Assembly (NCBI RefSeq): GCF_002933815.1
Contig: NZ_BEYR01000001.1
Coordinates: 2,039,765-2,103,764, forward strand
Direction: 5' to 3'
DNA: 64,000 nucleotides
Source of the DNA: Sphingobacterium sp. HMA12
GTDB taxonomy: Bacteria > Bacteroidota > Bacteroidia > Sphingobacteriales > Sphingobacteriaceae
The notes below the pieces were generated by a model, which saw only the letters and a list, made by a program, of their open reading frames with translations, did no database searches and was not told the DNA's origin. Position numbers and translations under genes: made by a program. Positions 55,762 to 64,000 of this stretch are shown here, piece by piece; position 1 is the first letter of the stretch, and each line of letters begins with the position of its first letter.

Positions 55762-56943
55762 ATGAGTAATAAATTAACGATAGGGATGTTTGGATTTGGC
55801 GTTGTCGGCCAAGGTCTCTACGACATTATCAAAACCAAAAATCTGAATCTGGAAATCAAGAAATTTGTCATTAAAAATGCGGACAAAAAACGTTCACTGC
55901 CCGCCGACCTATTTTCAACCGATGCGGAGGCTATTTTGGGGGATCCGGAAATCAACACGGTTGTCGAATTGATCGATGATGCAGAAGCAGCCTATAGGCT
56001 AACTGTACGCGCATTGAAATCAGGCAAAAATGTGGTATCCGCAAATAAAAAAATGATTGCCGGTCACCTTGAAGAGCTGGTAGACATTCAACATGAATAT
56101 GGAACAAGCCTACTTTATGAGGGAGCCGTGTGTGGAAGTATACCTATTATTCGTAATCTGGAAGAATATTACGACAATGAGCTCCTGCATTCGGTCAGCG
56201 GTATCTTTAACGGATCTTCCAACTACATTCTTTCCAAGGTTTTCAACGAAAACCAGCTTTATGCAGATGCATTAAAAAAAGCACAGGAACTGGGTTTTGC
56301 AGAAACAGACCCTACGCTTGACGTCGGGGGATATGATCCTAAATTTAAAGTCTGTATCGTAGCTTCACATGCTTACGGCATCTATGTTAACCCAGATGAC
56401 GTATTCAACATCGGTATCGACAAATTAGGCCAACAGGATATTCGTTTTGCAAAAGAAAAGAACTTTAAAATCAAATTAATCCCTACAGCCAAAGAGATCG
56501 ATGGCAATAAAGTTGTGCTTTATGTACTGCCGCGTTTGGTAGGCAAAGAAAGCATGTTGTATAACGTAGAAAATGAAAATAACGGCGTGCTCGTCAAAGC
56601 TGCATTTGCAGACGAACAATTCTTTTACGGTAAAGGTGCTGGCGGACATCCAACGGGTTCTGCAGTCCTGTCTGATATTGCAGCGCTACGTTATGGTTAC
56701 CGCTATGAATATAAAAAGCATTTAGAATCTAGTGCCTTAAATTATAGTCAGGATTATCTGATCAAAGTCTATTTAAGATACACAGATGATCAACTGATCG
56801 AAAAATTAAATTTCAGCGAGATCACCGAAAGGTATTACGCAGCAGATTTCAAATATGTCATTGGCCACATTAATCTTCAACAAATTGCTGCCCACAAGGC
56901 CGATTTGGACCAAGATGGCAATTTCATAGCAGAGATCGCGTAG
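55762..56943 (+). CDS. hom: Homoserine dehydrogenase
   Basis: 393 residues, single-function with no aspartokinase part. Reduces aspartate semialdehyde to homoserine. NAD(P) motif IGMFGFGVVGQGLYD (~6-20), SANKKMIAGH, catalytic-domain SGIFNGSSNYILSKVFNENQ and GYDPKFKVCIVASHAYG. The last ~85 residues include an ACT-like stretch (SQDYLIKVYLRYTDDQLIEK), which could allow feedback control, but the fold there is uncertain. Third and last gene of the methionine operon, ended by a strong terminator; aspartokinase is not in the window. Confidence 0.93.
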   Translation: MSNKLTIGMFGFGVVGQGLYDIIKTKNLNLEIKKFVIKNADKKRSLPADLFSTDAEAILGDPEINTVVELIDDAEAAYRLTVRALKSGKNVVSANKKMIAGHLEELVDIQHEYGTSLLYEGAVCGSIPIIRNLEEYYDNELLHSVSGIFNGSSNYILSKVFNENQLYADALKKAQELGFAETDPTLDVGGYDPKFKVCIVASHAYGIYVNPDDVFNIGIDKLGQQDIRFAKEKNFKIKLIPTAKEIDGNKVVLYVLPRLVGKESMLYNVENENNGVLVKAAFADEQFFYGKGAGGHPTGSAVLSDIAALRYGYRYEYKKHLESSALNYSQDYLIKVYLRYTDDQLIEKLNFSEITERYYAADFKYVIGHINLQQIAAHKADLDQDGNFIAEIA

Positions 56944-56968
56944 GCAATCAACAAACCAACCTACCTAC

Positions 56969-57006
56969 GGGGTGTCCGATCATTTTTGGACACCCCTATT
57001 TTTTTT
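56969..57006 (+). terminator. Terminator of the metY-metX-hom operon
   Basis: GGGGTGTCC pairs with GGACACCCC around gatcattttt, followed by TATTTTTTTTATTTT. Confidence 0.92.
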
Positions 57007-57091
57007 ATTTTATATACGTTCCAAAGGCTTTGTGAAATGTATTATCCGGTGCTGGATTTCCTTTTGCCTTTCAGAATTCTTCGTTTACCAC

Positions 57092-59434
57092 TTAGTTTGC
57101 ACGCGCATTACTTTTTAAGTTCAGCGTCATGACACCGCCTTTAACCAGTTGTTCAAAGGGTAGCTCCCATCCGGCCCAAGCTTTATTATTCAATAGGATC
57201 TGATCAACATAGTAACTATCCGGGGCCTCTTTTTCAACCTGAATCGTAAATTTATTTTTTCGTAATGCTTTGGGAAGCTGTATGGTAATTTTATCAAATA
57301 AAGGCGCCCCAATCTGAAACGCCGGATTTTCTGTCGTTAAACTCCTTACGTCGAATAAACCGATCCCCGATAAAACATACCAAGCCCCCAATTGTCCCTG
57401 ATCTTCATCCTGTCCATACCCGTAACCGTGAACAGACTCCGTGCCATAAAATTCATTTGAAATCGCCCGCACCCATTTTTGGCTCAAGTCAGGTCTCCCC
57501 GAAAAATAAAACAACCAGGAAATATGCAAGTTGGGCTGATTTCCGTGATTATAGAGACTCTCAATACCGGCAAAGGCATCAATTTGGGTTCCACCTCCGA
57601 AAACATTCCGCTGGGATACCGTGAATATGCTGTCCAAACGATGGTTGAATAAGTCTTTTCCGACCAGCTTAACCAGTTCCTGAGGAACGTGCGGTACATA
57701 AAAGGTATATTGCCATGCATTTCCTTCCTGAAATCCACGCCAAGGTTGATAGGGATTAAAATTCGGAATAAAGTATCCCGCACTGTCCTTTGGCCGCATA
57801 AATTTGGTTGAAGGATCATATAGTCCTTTCCATGCGTCTGAAAGCATTAGAAACTTCTTGTAATCTGCGTCACGACCAAGTGACTTGGCGTATTGCGCTG
57901 CGGCCGCCGCCGAAAAGGCATATTCCAAGGTATGGGAAGCGCCAAAAGGTGATCCTTGGATTAATAATTCAGGACTACCGGTATTATCCTGGATATAAGG
58001 CGAATAACCTTTTTCAACAAACACCCCCACATCAAGCTTCCCTGCTCCAGGAATTCGGCCCTCTGATTCAAGTTCATTTTTTCGGACAGCCTCATAAGCG
58101 AAATTTGTATCGTAATTCCGTATTCCGACATTATATGCCGCAGAAATTGCCAAGCCCGTAAAATTGGTACCCACGCCAGAAACATACTTGCTATTGGCGA
58201 TACCGTCACCGAGCCAGCCCGCATCGCGGTATACCAACAGCTGACTCTGTACCCAATCGTTGTAATAATCGGGATAGGCAATGGACCAGAGTTGTGTCAG
58301 GTTCCAAAATGCCCCCCAGATTGCATCTGTATTATAGTGCTGATGAACCGGTTTCCCTTGCGCATTTAACGCAATCTGACCTACTGAACCATCATTTTTT
58401 GGATAAGCCCCATTGCTATCGCTGGCAAGTCCCCGTCCAAGTAAGGCATGATATAATCCGGTATAAAATTTAACGCGGTCCACTTCTTTACCACCTTCCA
58501 CCAATATCCTTCCCATTTCATTGTTCCAGGTCTTCAACGCTTCGGATTTCGCTTTATCAAATGTCAGCCCCTTTGCCTCTTGCTGCAAGTTTAGCCGTGC
58601 ATTATCTACCGAGGTATAGGACAAACCGGTTTTGATGGTAATGGATTCATCCGATCCTGTATCGAATCGCAAAAACAGTCCGGTTCCTTTCCCCCGTATG
58701 TCCTTCTTTCCCTGAGAAATCACGCTGTCTTTAAATGTACCGTAAGATTTTGGCCGCTTGCTGACTTCAGCAAAGAAATACATCTTCACAGTAGCGCCTT
58801 GTTGATATTTTTGGACATATACAGGGTTTGTCACCACGTATCCCCATACACATTGATTATCGTAATTTACTTCAGCATCGATCACTGGTCCACTCTCGCC
58901 CATCACATGTCCAATATCAAATATTAGGTTGGCCGCATCTGTTTCTGGAAAGGTATAACGATGGAAGCCTACCCTTTTTGTGGCCGTTAGTTCGGCGAGG
59001 ATTCCGTAATCTTTCAGTTTCACGCGATAGTAACCCGATGTGGCAAATTCATCTTTCTTATCAAATGATGAGCGGTAGCCACCTTGTGGCTGATCCAGTT
59101 TACCCGGAGTCGTTTTGAGTTCACCGACTGATGGAGCAAAGACAATTCCCCCGATCTGAAACTCGTGAAAATTAGCAAAGCCTTCAATGGAGCTGTGTCT
59201 ATCGTCATAGCCAACCGCTTCCCAACCGGACTTGTTGCCATAGCTTCCATTGGTGCTTGGTGCTAATTTGGCCATGCCAAAGGGCACCGCCGCCGGAGTA
59301 TAAAAAAAATACCGGCTATGCACAGATCCAATATTGGGTTTTACCAGGGTAGTTAGATCAGTTTTCTGTTGCCCAAGCGCAGGTATCACACGGAATAACA
59401 TGCAGAAAAAATAAAATATAAGATGCTTTGCCAT
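57092..59434 (-). CDS. GH92 alpha-mannosidase
   Basis: About 780 residues from the ATG at 59434 (signal peptide MAKHLIFYFFCMLFRVIPALG); the longest frame adds 19 residues ahead of it. Family 92 exo-alpha-mannosidases are Ca2+-dependent and inverting. Signatures: KPNIGSVHSRYFFYTPAAVPFG, IEGFANFHEFQIGG, YHALLGRGL, WGAFWNLTQLWSIAYPDYYN, and the catalytic-site segment GYGQDEDQGQLGAWYVLSGI with the Glu and Asp pair. Exported, probably periplasmic. Divergent from a six-hairpin glycosidase, with two operator-like motifs in the shared upstream region. Confidence 0.93.
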   Translation of the reverse strand: MAKHLIFYFFCMLFRVIPALGQQKTDLTTLVKPNIGSVHSRYFFYTPAAVPFGMAKLAPSTNGSYGNKSGWEAVGYDDRHSSIEGFANFHEFQIGGIVFAPSVGELKTTPGKLDQPQGGYRSSFDKKDEFATSGYYRVKLKDYGILAELTATKRVGFHRYTFPETDAANLIFDIGHVMGESGPVIDAEVNYDNQCVWGYVVTNPVYVQKYQQGATVKMYFFAEVSKRPKSYGTFKDSVISQGKKDIRGKGTGLFLRFDTGSDESITIKTGLSYTSVDNARLNLQQEAKGLTFDKAKSEALKTWNNEMGRILVEGGKEVDRVKFYTGLYHALLGRGLASDSNGAYPKNDGSVGQIALNAQGKPVHQHYNTDAIWGAFWNLTQLWSIAYPDYYNDWVQSQLLVYRDAGWLGDGIANSKYVSGVGTNFTGLAISAAYNVGIRNYDTNFAYEAVRKNELESEGRIPGAGKLDVGVFVEKGYSPYIQDNTGSPELLIQGSPFGASHTLEYAFSAAAAAQYAKSLGRDADYKKFLMLSDAWKGLYDPSTKFMRPKDSAGYFIPNFNPYQPWRGFQEGNAWQYTFYVPHVPQELVKLVGKDLFNHRLDSIFTVSQRNVFGGGTQIDAFAGIESLYNHGNQPNLHISWLFYFSGRPDLSQKWVRAISNEFYGTESVHGYGYGQDEDQGQLGAWYVLSGIGLFDVRSLTTENPAFQIGAPLFDKITIQLPKALRKNKFTIQVEKEAPDSYYVDQILLNNKAWAGWELPFEQLVKGGVMTLNLKSNARAN

Positions 59435-59457
59435 CGTTGTCAAATTAGGTTCGAAAA

Positions 59458-59492
59458 CAAACTTACAAAAAATAAAACTATGTATAAACATG
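59458..59492 (-). promoter_or_regulatory. Promoter and operator-like site of the GH92 gene
   Basis: Minus-strand TAAGTTTG (59458-59465) is an exact TAnnTTTG box; TTTA at the -33 position (59485-59488) lies inside an operator-like sequence, TATGTATAAACATG (59479-59492, plus-strand reading). That site matches 12 of 14 positions of the palindrome at 61944-61957. A repressor there would cover the -33 element. An alternative, weaker -7 box TCTTTTTG is at 59497-59504. Confidence 0.5.
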
Positions 59493-59612
59493 AAAGCAAA
59501 AAGATCAGTAAAAAAAGCAGGCGGAGCCAGATCAAAGTAGCATATTATTGTAATAATTTAAATACGAATTTATTTATACCTCATTAAAAGCCGAATACAC
59601 CAGTTATTTTTT

Positions 59613-59634
59613 TACTTTTGTTTGTACATACATA
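59613..59634 (+). promoter_or_regulatory. Promoter -7 box with operator-like site of the six-hairpin glycosidase
   Basis: TACTTTTG (59613-59620) is an exact -7 box. Directly behind it is TTTGTACATACATA (59621-59634), matching 12 of 14 positions of the perfect palindrome at 61944-61957, which sits in the same place relative to its own -7 box. This geometry places it over the transcription start, as for a repressor operator. Confidence 0.6.
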
Positions 59635-59760
59635 TTGAACAATAACCAAGAAGTTTTAAATCAGAAAGATCAATCCAAAATTGAATGTGCTGGAAATAAT
59701 CTAACGAATCACCGCGATTGGACTACTGAAATGCAAAAACTTCAATTAATAAATAGTTCC

Positions 59761-61083
59761 ATGAGAAGAAACCTAACATTTTTCGGTCTTACATTTGTCT
59801 TATTTAGCAGTAGTCTGTCCGCGCAAAAAAAAATCCCATCGAAAGGAGAGCAACTTAAGCTTGCGCAGACCATTCTAGCCGATCCGAAGTTAAAATATGT
59901 GGACAGCTTAGCCAGACAGGTCATCAAAGAAGGATTTAATGCCGGAAGTGGCTACTCGCAGATATGGGCCCGGGACCTCAATACGTTTATTGAAACGGCA
60001 TTGGAAGAAAGACCGGCATCAGATGTCCGCGGGGCGATTCTATTGTTTTTCCAGATGCAACAGCCCAATGGTGAAATGGTAGACGGCTATGTGCTCAAGA
60101 AAGATTTCACTTGGCATGATGATACGCCTTATTATTCAAAAAATGCACCCGATCATGTCGGCTTCAAAAACACTGTCGAGACGGACCAAGAGACTTCGCT
60201 GATTCAGCTACTGGGCAAGTATATACAGAAAACCAAGGATTATAGTATTCTTGACGAATCCATTGGTGGACTTTCAGTCAAAGAACGCATACAGCTGATG
60301 TTGGATTACCTCAAGCGAGAACGGTTCAATAAAACATACGGTCTCCTCTGGGGGGCCATGACAGCCGACTGGGGTGATGTGCAGCCACATGACGATTTTG
60401 GCTGTGACTGGAATGCACTCTCCAATGAAGCCATCGATATATACGACAATGCCATGCTCATCATTGCCTTACAGAACTTAATTGAAATCCACCCCAATGG
60501 GGCAAAGACTGCTGGTTGGAAAAAATTTAAAAAGGAGCTTGAAACAAATAGCAGGCACTATCTCTGGGATCATAAGAAGCAGAAATTTATTCCACATATC
60601 TATCCCCAGCATTCTCCCCTTCCTAAAGGTTTTGATGAAAATCAAATTCATTACCATGGGGGCACAGCAATTGCGATCGAAGCTGGACTGCTCAAACGAA
60701 ACGAAATAAAAACGGTCAATAGGCAGATGTTGGAAAATGTCCGTTTGTCGGGCATGCCGAGCATTGGTCTTACACTCTATCCGACCTACCCTGCCGGTTT
60801 TTTCAAAGGTTGGATGGCAGCGCCTTATCACTATCAAAATGGCGGCGACTGGACCTGGTTTGGCGGTAGAATGATCCAGCAACTTATCCGCAATGGCTTC
60901 TATCAGGAGGCCTACGACGAGTTACAGCCAATGATTGATCGTGTGGTGAAGAACAAAGGTTTTTACGAATGGTACGGTAAGAACGATGTCCCGAGCGGAT
61001 CGGGCAAATTCAAAGGCTCGGCAGGTGTATTGAGCAAAGCGATCGCCCTACTCCATCAATGGGCCTCAGAAACGGCCGAGTAG
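59761..61083 (+). CDS. Exported six-hairpin (alpha/alpha)6 glycosidase, family not assigned
   Basis: About 440 residues from the ATG at 59761, chosen because it opens a signal peptide (MRRNLTFFGLTFVLFSSSLSAQ); the longest frame starts at a TTG at 59635, in the tail of the operator-like site. The mature protein has repeated helical hairpins and loop motifs of this clan: SGYSQIWARDLNTFIETALE, FFQMQQPNGEMVDGYVL, NTVETDQETSLIQLL, WGAMTADWGDVQPHDDFG and APYHYQNGGDWTWFGGRM. Candidate acids are in WARD, TDQE and ADWGD. It lacks the GDIDAMWLRDS signature of GH125 mannosidases. Position between GH92 and a sugar transporter suggests a mannose-containing substrate. Confidence 0.7.
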   Translation: MRRNLTFFGLTFVLFSSSLSAQKKIPSKGEQLKLAQTILADPKLKYVDSLARQVIKEGFNAGSGYSQIWARDLNTFIETALEERPASDVRGAILLFFQMQQPNGEMVDGYVLKKDFTWHDDTPYYSKNAPDHVGFKNTVETDQETSLIQLLGKYIQKTKDYSILDESIGGLSVKERIQLMLDYLKRERFNKTYGLLWGAMTADWGDVQPHDDFGCDWNALSNEAIDIYDNAMLIIALQNLIEIHPNGAKTAGWKKFKKELETNSRHYLWDHKKQKFIPHIYPQHSPLPKGFDENQIHYHGGTAIAIEAGLLKRNEIKTVNRQMLENVRLSGMPSIGLTLYPTYPAGFFKGWMAAPYHYQNGGDWTWFGGRMIQQLIRNGFYQEAYDELQPMIDRVVKNKGFYEWYGKNDVPSGSGKFKGSAGVLSKAIALLHQWASETAE

Positions 61084-61144
61084 TAACATGCAATCGACGG
61101 ATGAGTTGATCCAGTAGCTTATGACAACTGGATCAATTCATCTA

Positions 61145-61879
61145 TTAATAATCTCTTCGGCTTTCCACAGTATAGGTAAAGCTTTCGGCGCGATAGAATC
61201 CCAGATTATATTCAATTGGCTTTCCGGACTGATCAAAAACAAACCGTTTGCGTGATAAGATCGGATCACCGATATTGATTTCGAGTTTGTCTGCGATAAA
61301 TTTATTAGCTGCAACAGCGTCTATTTCCTCTTGTGAAAGATCTGCCACCACATGATAATCGGCCTCCAATATTTCATACAAAGGACGTTTAAAATCTTCG
61401 TCACCTGTCAAGCCAATGCGAGGATGAAAATAAGATGTAAAATAGACGAACGGATCATCTTTTTTACCACGTAGCCGTTCCAACTTTAATAGCTTTTGAT
61501 CCTCATCGACCGCGAAAAATTTTGTAATGGCCTTATCGGGCACTACCCAGCTCACATGAAGCTCAAAATTCTTGACCTCGATACCCCGGTTTTTCATTTC
61601 TTGTGAAAAACTTAACCAATTTTTAGATTTCGAACTGAATTTGGCACTCGCAACCTTTGTGCCGATACCTTTCTTCCGGATCAATAGCTCCTCATAAACC
61701 AGCTTATTAATCGCCAGGCGCAAAGTAGAACGGGAAATAGCCAGGCGTTTGGCTAGTTCTATTTCATTGGGCAACATTTTCCCCTCAATATATTCCGGTT
61801 GTTTTATCAATTCCCGCAATAGATTTTCTGCTTGTAGATGCAGTGGGACTGGACTTTTGTGATCTATTTTTAAATTCAT
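61145..61879 (-). CDS. GntR/HutC-family transcriptional regulator with UTRA domain
   Basis: 244 residues. The winged helix spans ~8-72 (VPLHLQAENLLRELIKQPEY, NEIELAKRLAISRSTLRLAI, GIGTKVA) and the UTRA effector domain ~92-240 (ITKFFAVDEDQKLLKLERLR, DPFVYFTSYFHPRIG, IGDPILSRKRFVFDQSGKPI). UTRA domains bind sugar phosphates or similar small molecules and release the repressor from DNA. It is convergent with the glycosidase and divergent from the MFS transporter; a perfect palindrome lies 64 bases upstream of its start. Predicted local repressor of the mannoside locus. Confidence 0.92.
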   Translation of the reverse strand: MNLKIDHKSPVPLHLQAENLLRELIKQPEYIEGKMLPNEIELAKRLAISRSTLRLAINKLVYEELLIRKKGIGTKVASAKFSSKSKNWLSFSQEMKNRGIEVKNFELHVSWVVPDKAITKFFAVDEDQKLLKLERLRGKKDDPFVYFTSYFHPRIGLTGDEDFKRPLYEILEADYHVVADLSQEEIDAVAANKFIADKLEINIGDPILSRKRFVFDQSGKPIEYNLGFYRAESFTYTVESRRDY

Positions 61880-61911
61880 TACATGATATTGCTTAGGCTA
61901 AAGTAAGATTT

Positions 61912-61957
61912 TTTGGATAATTAAAAAAATAGATATATGTTTGTATGTATATACATA
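61912..61957 (+). promoter_or_regulatory. Promoter and palindromic operator of the sugar transporter operon
   Basis: TTTG (61912-61915), a 20-base spacer, TATGTTTG (61936-61943), then immediately the perfect 14-base palindrome TATGTATATACATA (61944-61957). It precedes the transporter ATG at 61977 and lies in the divergent region shared with the GntR gene, so it could serve autoregulation as well. Confidence 0.7.
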
Positions 61958-61976
61958 TAAAACTAATAAACCAGCT

Positions 61977-63314
61977 ATGTCTAAAAATTTTATCCTTATT
62001 TTATGCATTGTTTCACTGGGAGGACTGCTTTTTGGCTTCGACATGGCGGTTATCGCCGGCGCTTTACCGCTCGTGAAGGGATTTTTTGGATTATCTCCCC
62101 TGCAGGAAGGTATTTTTGTTAGTTCAGCACTGGTCGGATGCATTATTGGTGTATTCTTTACGGGCTCTTTTACGGACAAATATGGCCGTAAACAAGCATT
62201 TATAGTTGCATCGTTGCTTTTCTTATTATCTGCAATTGGCTGCGGATTCAGTCCTAGTTATACTATATTGATCGCGAGCAGGGGCATTGGCGGACTCGGT
62301 GTTGGTATAGCTTCCATCGTGGTTCCCCTTTATCTTGCTGAAATATCCCCTAGTAAATTCAGAGGCAGATCAGTTACCTGTTATCAATTGGCGATTACAT
62401 TTGGTATTCTGATCGCCTATATTAGTAACTATTTCATTCTTCAATTCCATTCCTTGCCGCAGGCGGAGCTTTGGCGTGGCATGTTTTTAGTTGGCGCGAT
62501 CCCTGCTATCTTACTTAGTATAGGGGTTTATTTTATCCCAGAGAGTCCACGCTGGCTTGCTAAAATTGGGCGAAACGAAGAAGTCGCAGCAATTCGTACC
62601 AAACTTGGTTTAACGGACCTGTATGATTCGCCAAGCCCGGCCAAAGGAAATATGAAGGAGCTGTTTTCTCCCATCTACCGCAGAGCATTTCTGTTAGGTC
62701 TATTTTTACCCTTATTTTCTCAACTGAGCGGAATCAATGCCATCGTCTATTACGGTCCAAGTATACTGTTGGAATCGGGTATTTCCTTAGCGAATTCTTA
62801 TCATGCACAATTGTTTTTTGGTGCGGCGAATGTGTTATTTACCTGTTTTGCCATCTGGAAAGTAGATAATTGGGGAAGAAGACCCTTATACATTTTAGGA
62901 ACATTGGGGGCCACCATTAGTTTGCTTGTAACGGGGTATCTTTTCAGTCAGGAACAACCAAACAATGTTGCATTGATTGTTTCCATCCTACTCTTCTTGT
63001 TTTTCTTTGCTTTTTCTATCGGTCCGTTAAAATTTGTGGTCGCAGCGGAAATATTTCCGAATGCCATACGGGCCCGGGCGATGGGAATAAGCATTATGGT
63101 GATGTGGATTTCCGATGCGATCGTCGGCCAGCTGACGCCTATTTTGCTCGCATCCTGGGGAGCGAGTTATACCTTTTGGTTATTTGCTTTTTTCTGTGCG
63201 ATAGCTTTTATCGTCGTGCTGGGATATTTACCGGAAACGAAGGGCAAACCTTTGGAAGAAATCGAAAAATACTGGATTGAAAAATCAAATAAAAAGCAGA
63301 ATAACGACGCATAA
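61977..63314 (+). CDS. MFS sugar:proton symporter (sugar porter family)
   Basis: 446 residues from the ATG at 61977; the longest frame begins at a TTG inside the promoter and is rejected. Twelve membrane helices with sugar-porter signatures: FGFDMAVIAGALPL in helix 1, DKYGRKQAF after helix 2, RGIGGLGVGIASIVVPLYLA, ESPRWLAKIGRNEE before the central loop, QLSGINAIVYYGPSIL in helix 7, WGRRPLYILG and PETKGKPLEEIEKYW at the end. Similar to XylE/GLUT-type carriers. In this context mannose or a related hexose is the likely cargo. The next gene starts 62 bases downstream. Confidence 0.92.
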   Translation: MSKNFILILCIVSLGGLLFGFDMAVIAGALPLVKGFFGLSPLQEGIFVSSALVGCIIGVFFTGSFTDKYGRKQAFIVASLLFLLSAIGCGFSPSYTILIASRGIGGLGVGIASIVVPLYLAEISPSKFRGRSVTCYQLAITFGILIAYISNYFILQFHSLPQAELWRGMFLVGAIPAILLSIGVYFIPESPRWLAKIGRNEEVAAIRTKLGLTDLYDSPSPAKGNMKELFSPIYRRAFLLGLFLPLFSQLSGINAIVYYGPSILLESGISLANSYHAQLFFGAANVLFTCFAIWKVDNWGRRPLYILGTLGATISLLVTGYLFSQEQPNNVALIVSILLFLFFFAFSIGPLKFVVAAEIFPNAIRARAMGISIMVMWISDAIVGQLTPILLASWGASYTFWLFAFFCAIAFIVVLGYLPETKGKPLEEIEKYWIEKSNKKQNNDA

Positions 63315-63376
63315 CTTCGTTCAATTATCCCCTATTATTTTAGTCATTTTTTTACATACGCAATAAATAACATCTT

Positions 63377-64000
63377 ATGTATTCCAATACTCAAACGACA
63401 TCTTTTCAATACGACATCTTACCTACATTTCCAGTTCAGGGCAAATTGTCAAACTCTTATCATGAGTTGGTCGATCACCTGATCCAAAATCATATACACT
63501 GCATAGATGGGTTTGTTGGCATAAATTGGGAAACACCGGTGCAGCATATCCAACAGGAATTTGTTAAGCGGGGATTAACGGTACGATTTGTTTCCATGGA
63601 AACAGCATTGCTCCCTGAAGAAGCGATCGAGGAGAAAGTCGCTCCTTATCTTGGCGGTGATGACCCATTATTCGGAAAAAAAACACCGCTTGAATTGATC
63701 ACATATTTTGATACGGTCAAATTGGCTGCACTTCAGAAAATGCTAAACCAGGCTACCGACAGTGAATACCTCATTTTTTATGGTCCTGGAGCAGCCCTCC
63801 TTGACACATCAGGTCCGGTGATGTACATCGACCTGCCCAAAAATGTACTTATTCAACGCATGCGTGCCGGACTGGCCGGAAATCTGGCCTGTGCAAAACA
63901 AACAAGTCAAAAAGAGCTTTATAAACGGTACTACTTTGTCGATTGGGAACTCCTAAACCGACATAAACGGGCCATAGTATCACGCGTGGAGATTCTTGCC
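63377..64000 (+). CDS. Mannose-6-phosphate-isomerase-type protein, N-terminal part (runs off window)
   Basis: 208 codons from the ATG at 63377 to the window end without a stop. The visible part is not the cupin isomerase domain; it reads as an N-terminal nucleotide-kinase-like region: IHCIDGFVGINWETPVQHIQ, VKRGLTVRFVSMETALLP, YLIFYGPGAALLDTSGPVMY, IDLPKNVLIQRMRAGLAGNL and ELYKRYYFVDWELLNRHK. This resembles the extended N-terminus of Bacteroidota class I mannose-6-phosphate isomerases, recalled from the YFVDWxxLNRHK and GALLDT-type segments. The mannoside locus fits that assignment. The second half, which would settle it, lies outside the window. Confidence 0.55.
   Translation, partial: MYSNTQTTSFQYDILPTFPVQGKLSNSYHELVDHLIQNHIHCIDGFVGINWETPVQHIQQEFVKRGLTVRFVSMETALLPEEAIEEKVAPYLGGDDPLFGKKTPLELITYFDTVKLAALQKMLNQATDSEYLIFYGPGAALLDTSGPVMYIDLPKNVLIQRMRAGLAGNLACAKQTSQKELYKRYYFVDWELLNRHKRAIVSRVEILA

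Overview
The window looks like chromosome of a Bacteroidota bacterium of the Sphingobacteriaceae type, most likely Sphingobacterium or a close relative. The reasons are Bacteroidota -7 boxes (TAnnTTTG) upstream of several genes, almost no Shine-Dalgarno sequences, a type III glutamine synthetase, an OMP_b-brl-type TonB receptor, a GH92 mannosidase and a DUF5690 protein. This assignment is inferred from gene content; no search was run. No insertion sequence, prophage, CRISPR array or rRNA operon was seen.

Layout. 1-2466: end of a thiamine thiazole operon (thiG-thiH-thiF). 2586-12613: a putative exopolysaccharide module. It has a TPR/beta-barrel YaiO-type outer-membrane protein facing an operon of hybrid histidine kinase, CheY-like regulator, membrane-anchored HEAT protein and a GT2 glycosyltransferase fused to an alkaline-phosphatase-superfamily (LtaS-like) domain. 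12938-16223: a TIGR03364-type FAD oxidoreductase, a DUF5690 transporter and an XRE-cupin regulator. 16346-21528: secreted GH16 and SnoaL-like lipoproteins, a dioxygenase/GNAT/esterase trio resembling quinone-detoxification (Mhq) operons, and a Gfo/Idh oxidoreductase. 21915-27391: cold-shock protein, DEAD-box helicase, CPA2 antiporter and a LytS/LytTR-type two-component pair. 27707-36768: beta-oxidation genes (thiolase, acyl-CoA dehydrogenase, hydratase/dehydrogenase fusion) next to the methylcitrate cycle (prpB-prpC-prpD), so fatty-acid breakdown and propionyl-CoA disposal sit together. 37187-39205: rtcB-prfH, an RNA ligase/release-factor-H pair of the ribosome-repair type. 39665-42560: an aspartyl protease with PDZ, a degenerate repeat array, a beta-propeller gene remnant, tRNA-Leu(CAA) and a SIMPL protein. 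42654-52767: S9 peptidase, glutamine synthetase III, TonB receptor and FUSC protein. 52885-56943: a methionine operon (metY-metX-hom) with a layered leader. 57092-64000: a mannoside-utilisation locus (GH92, six-hairpin glycosidase, GntR, sugar MFS, start of a mannose-6-phosphate-isomerase-type gene).

The most notable observations are: (a) the metY leader, where a consensus promoter and a SAM-I riboswitch are followed by a 44-codon ORF with five Met codons within nine codons, and those codons form the 5' arm of a terminator-like hairpin; (b) the GT2-AlkP fusion exopolysaccharide module; (c) three similar 14-base operator-like sites around the GntR gene, two of them lying directly behind a -7 box; and (d) the rtcB-prfH pair.

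Where the longest ORF began at a TTG or GTG codon upstream of a better ATG, the start was moved to the ATG and the reason is given in the entry.
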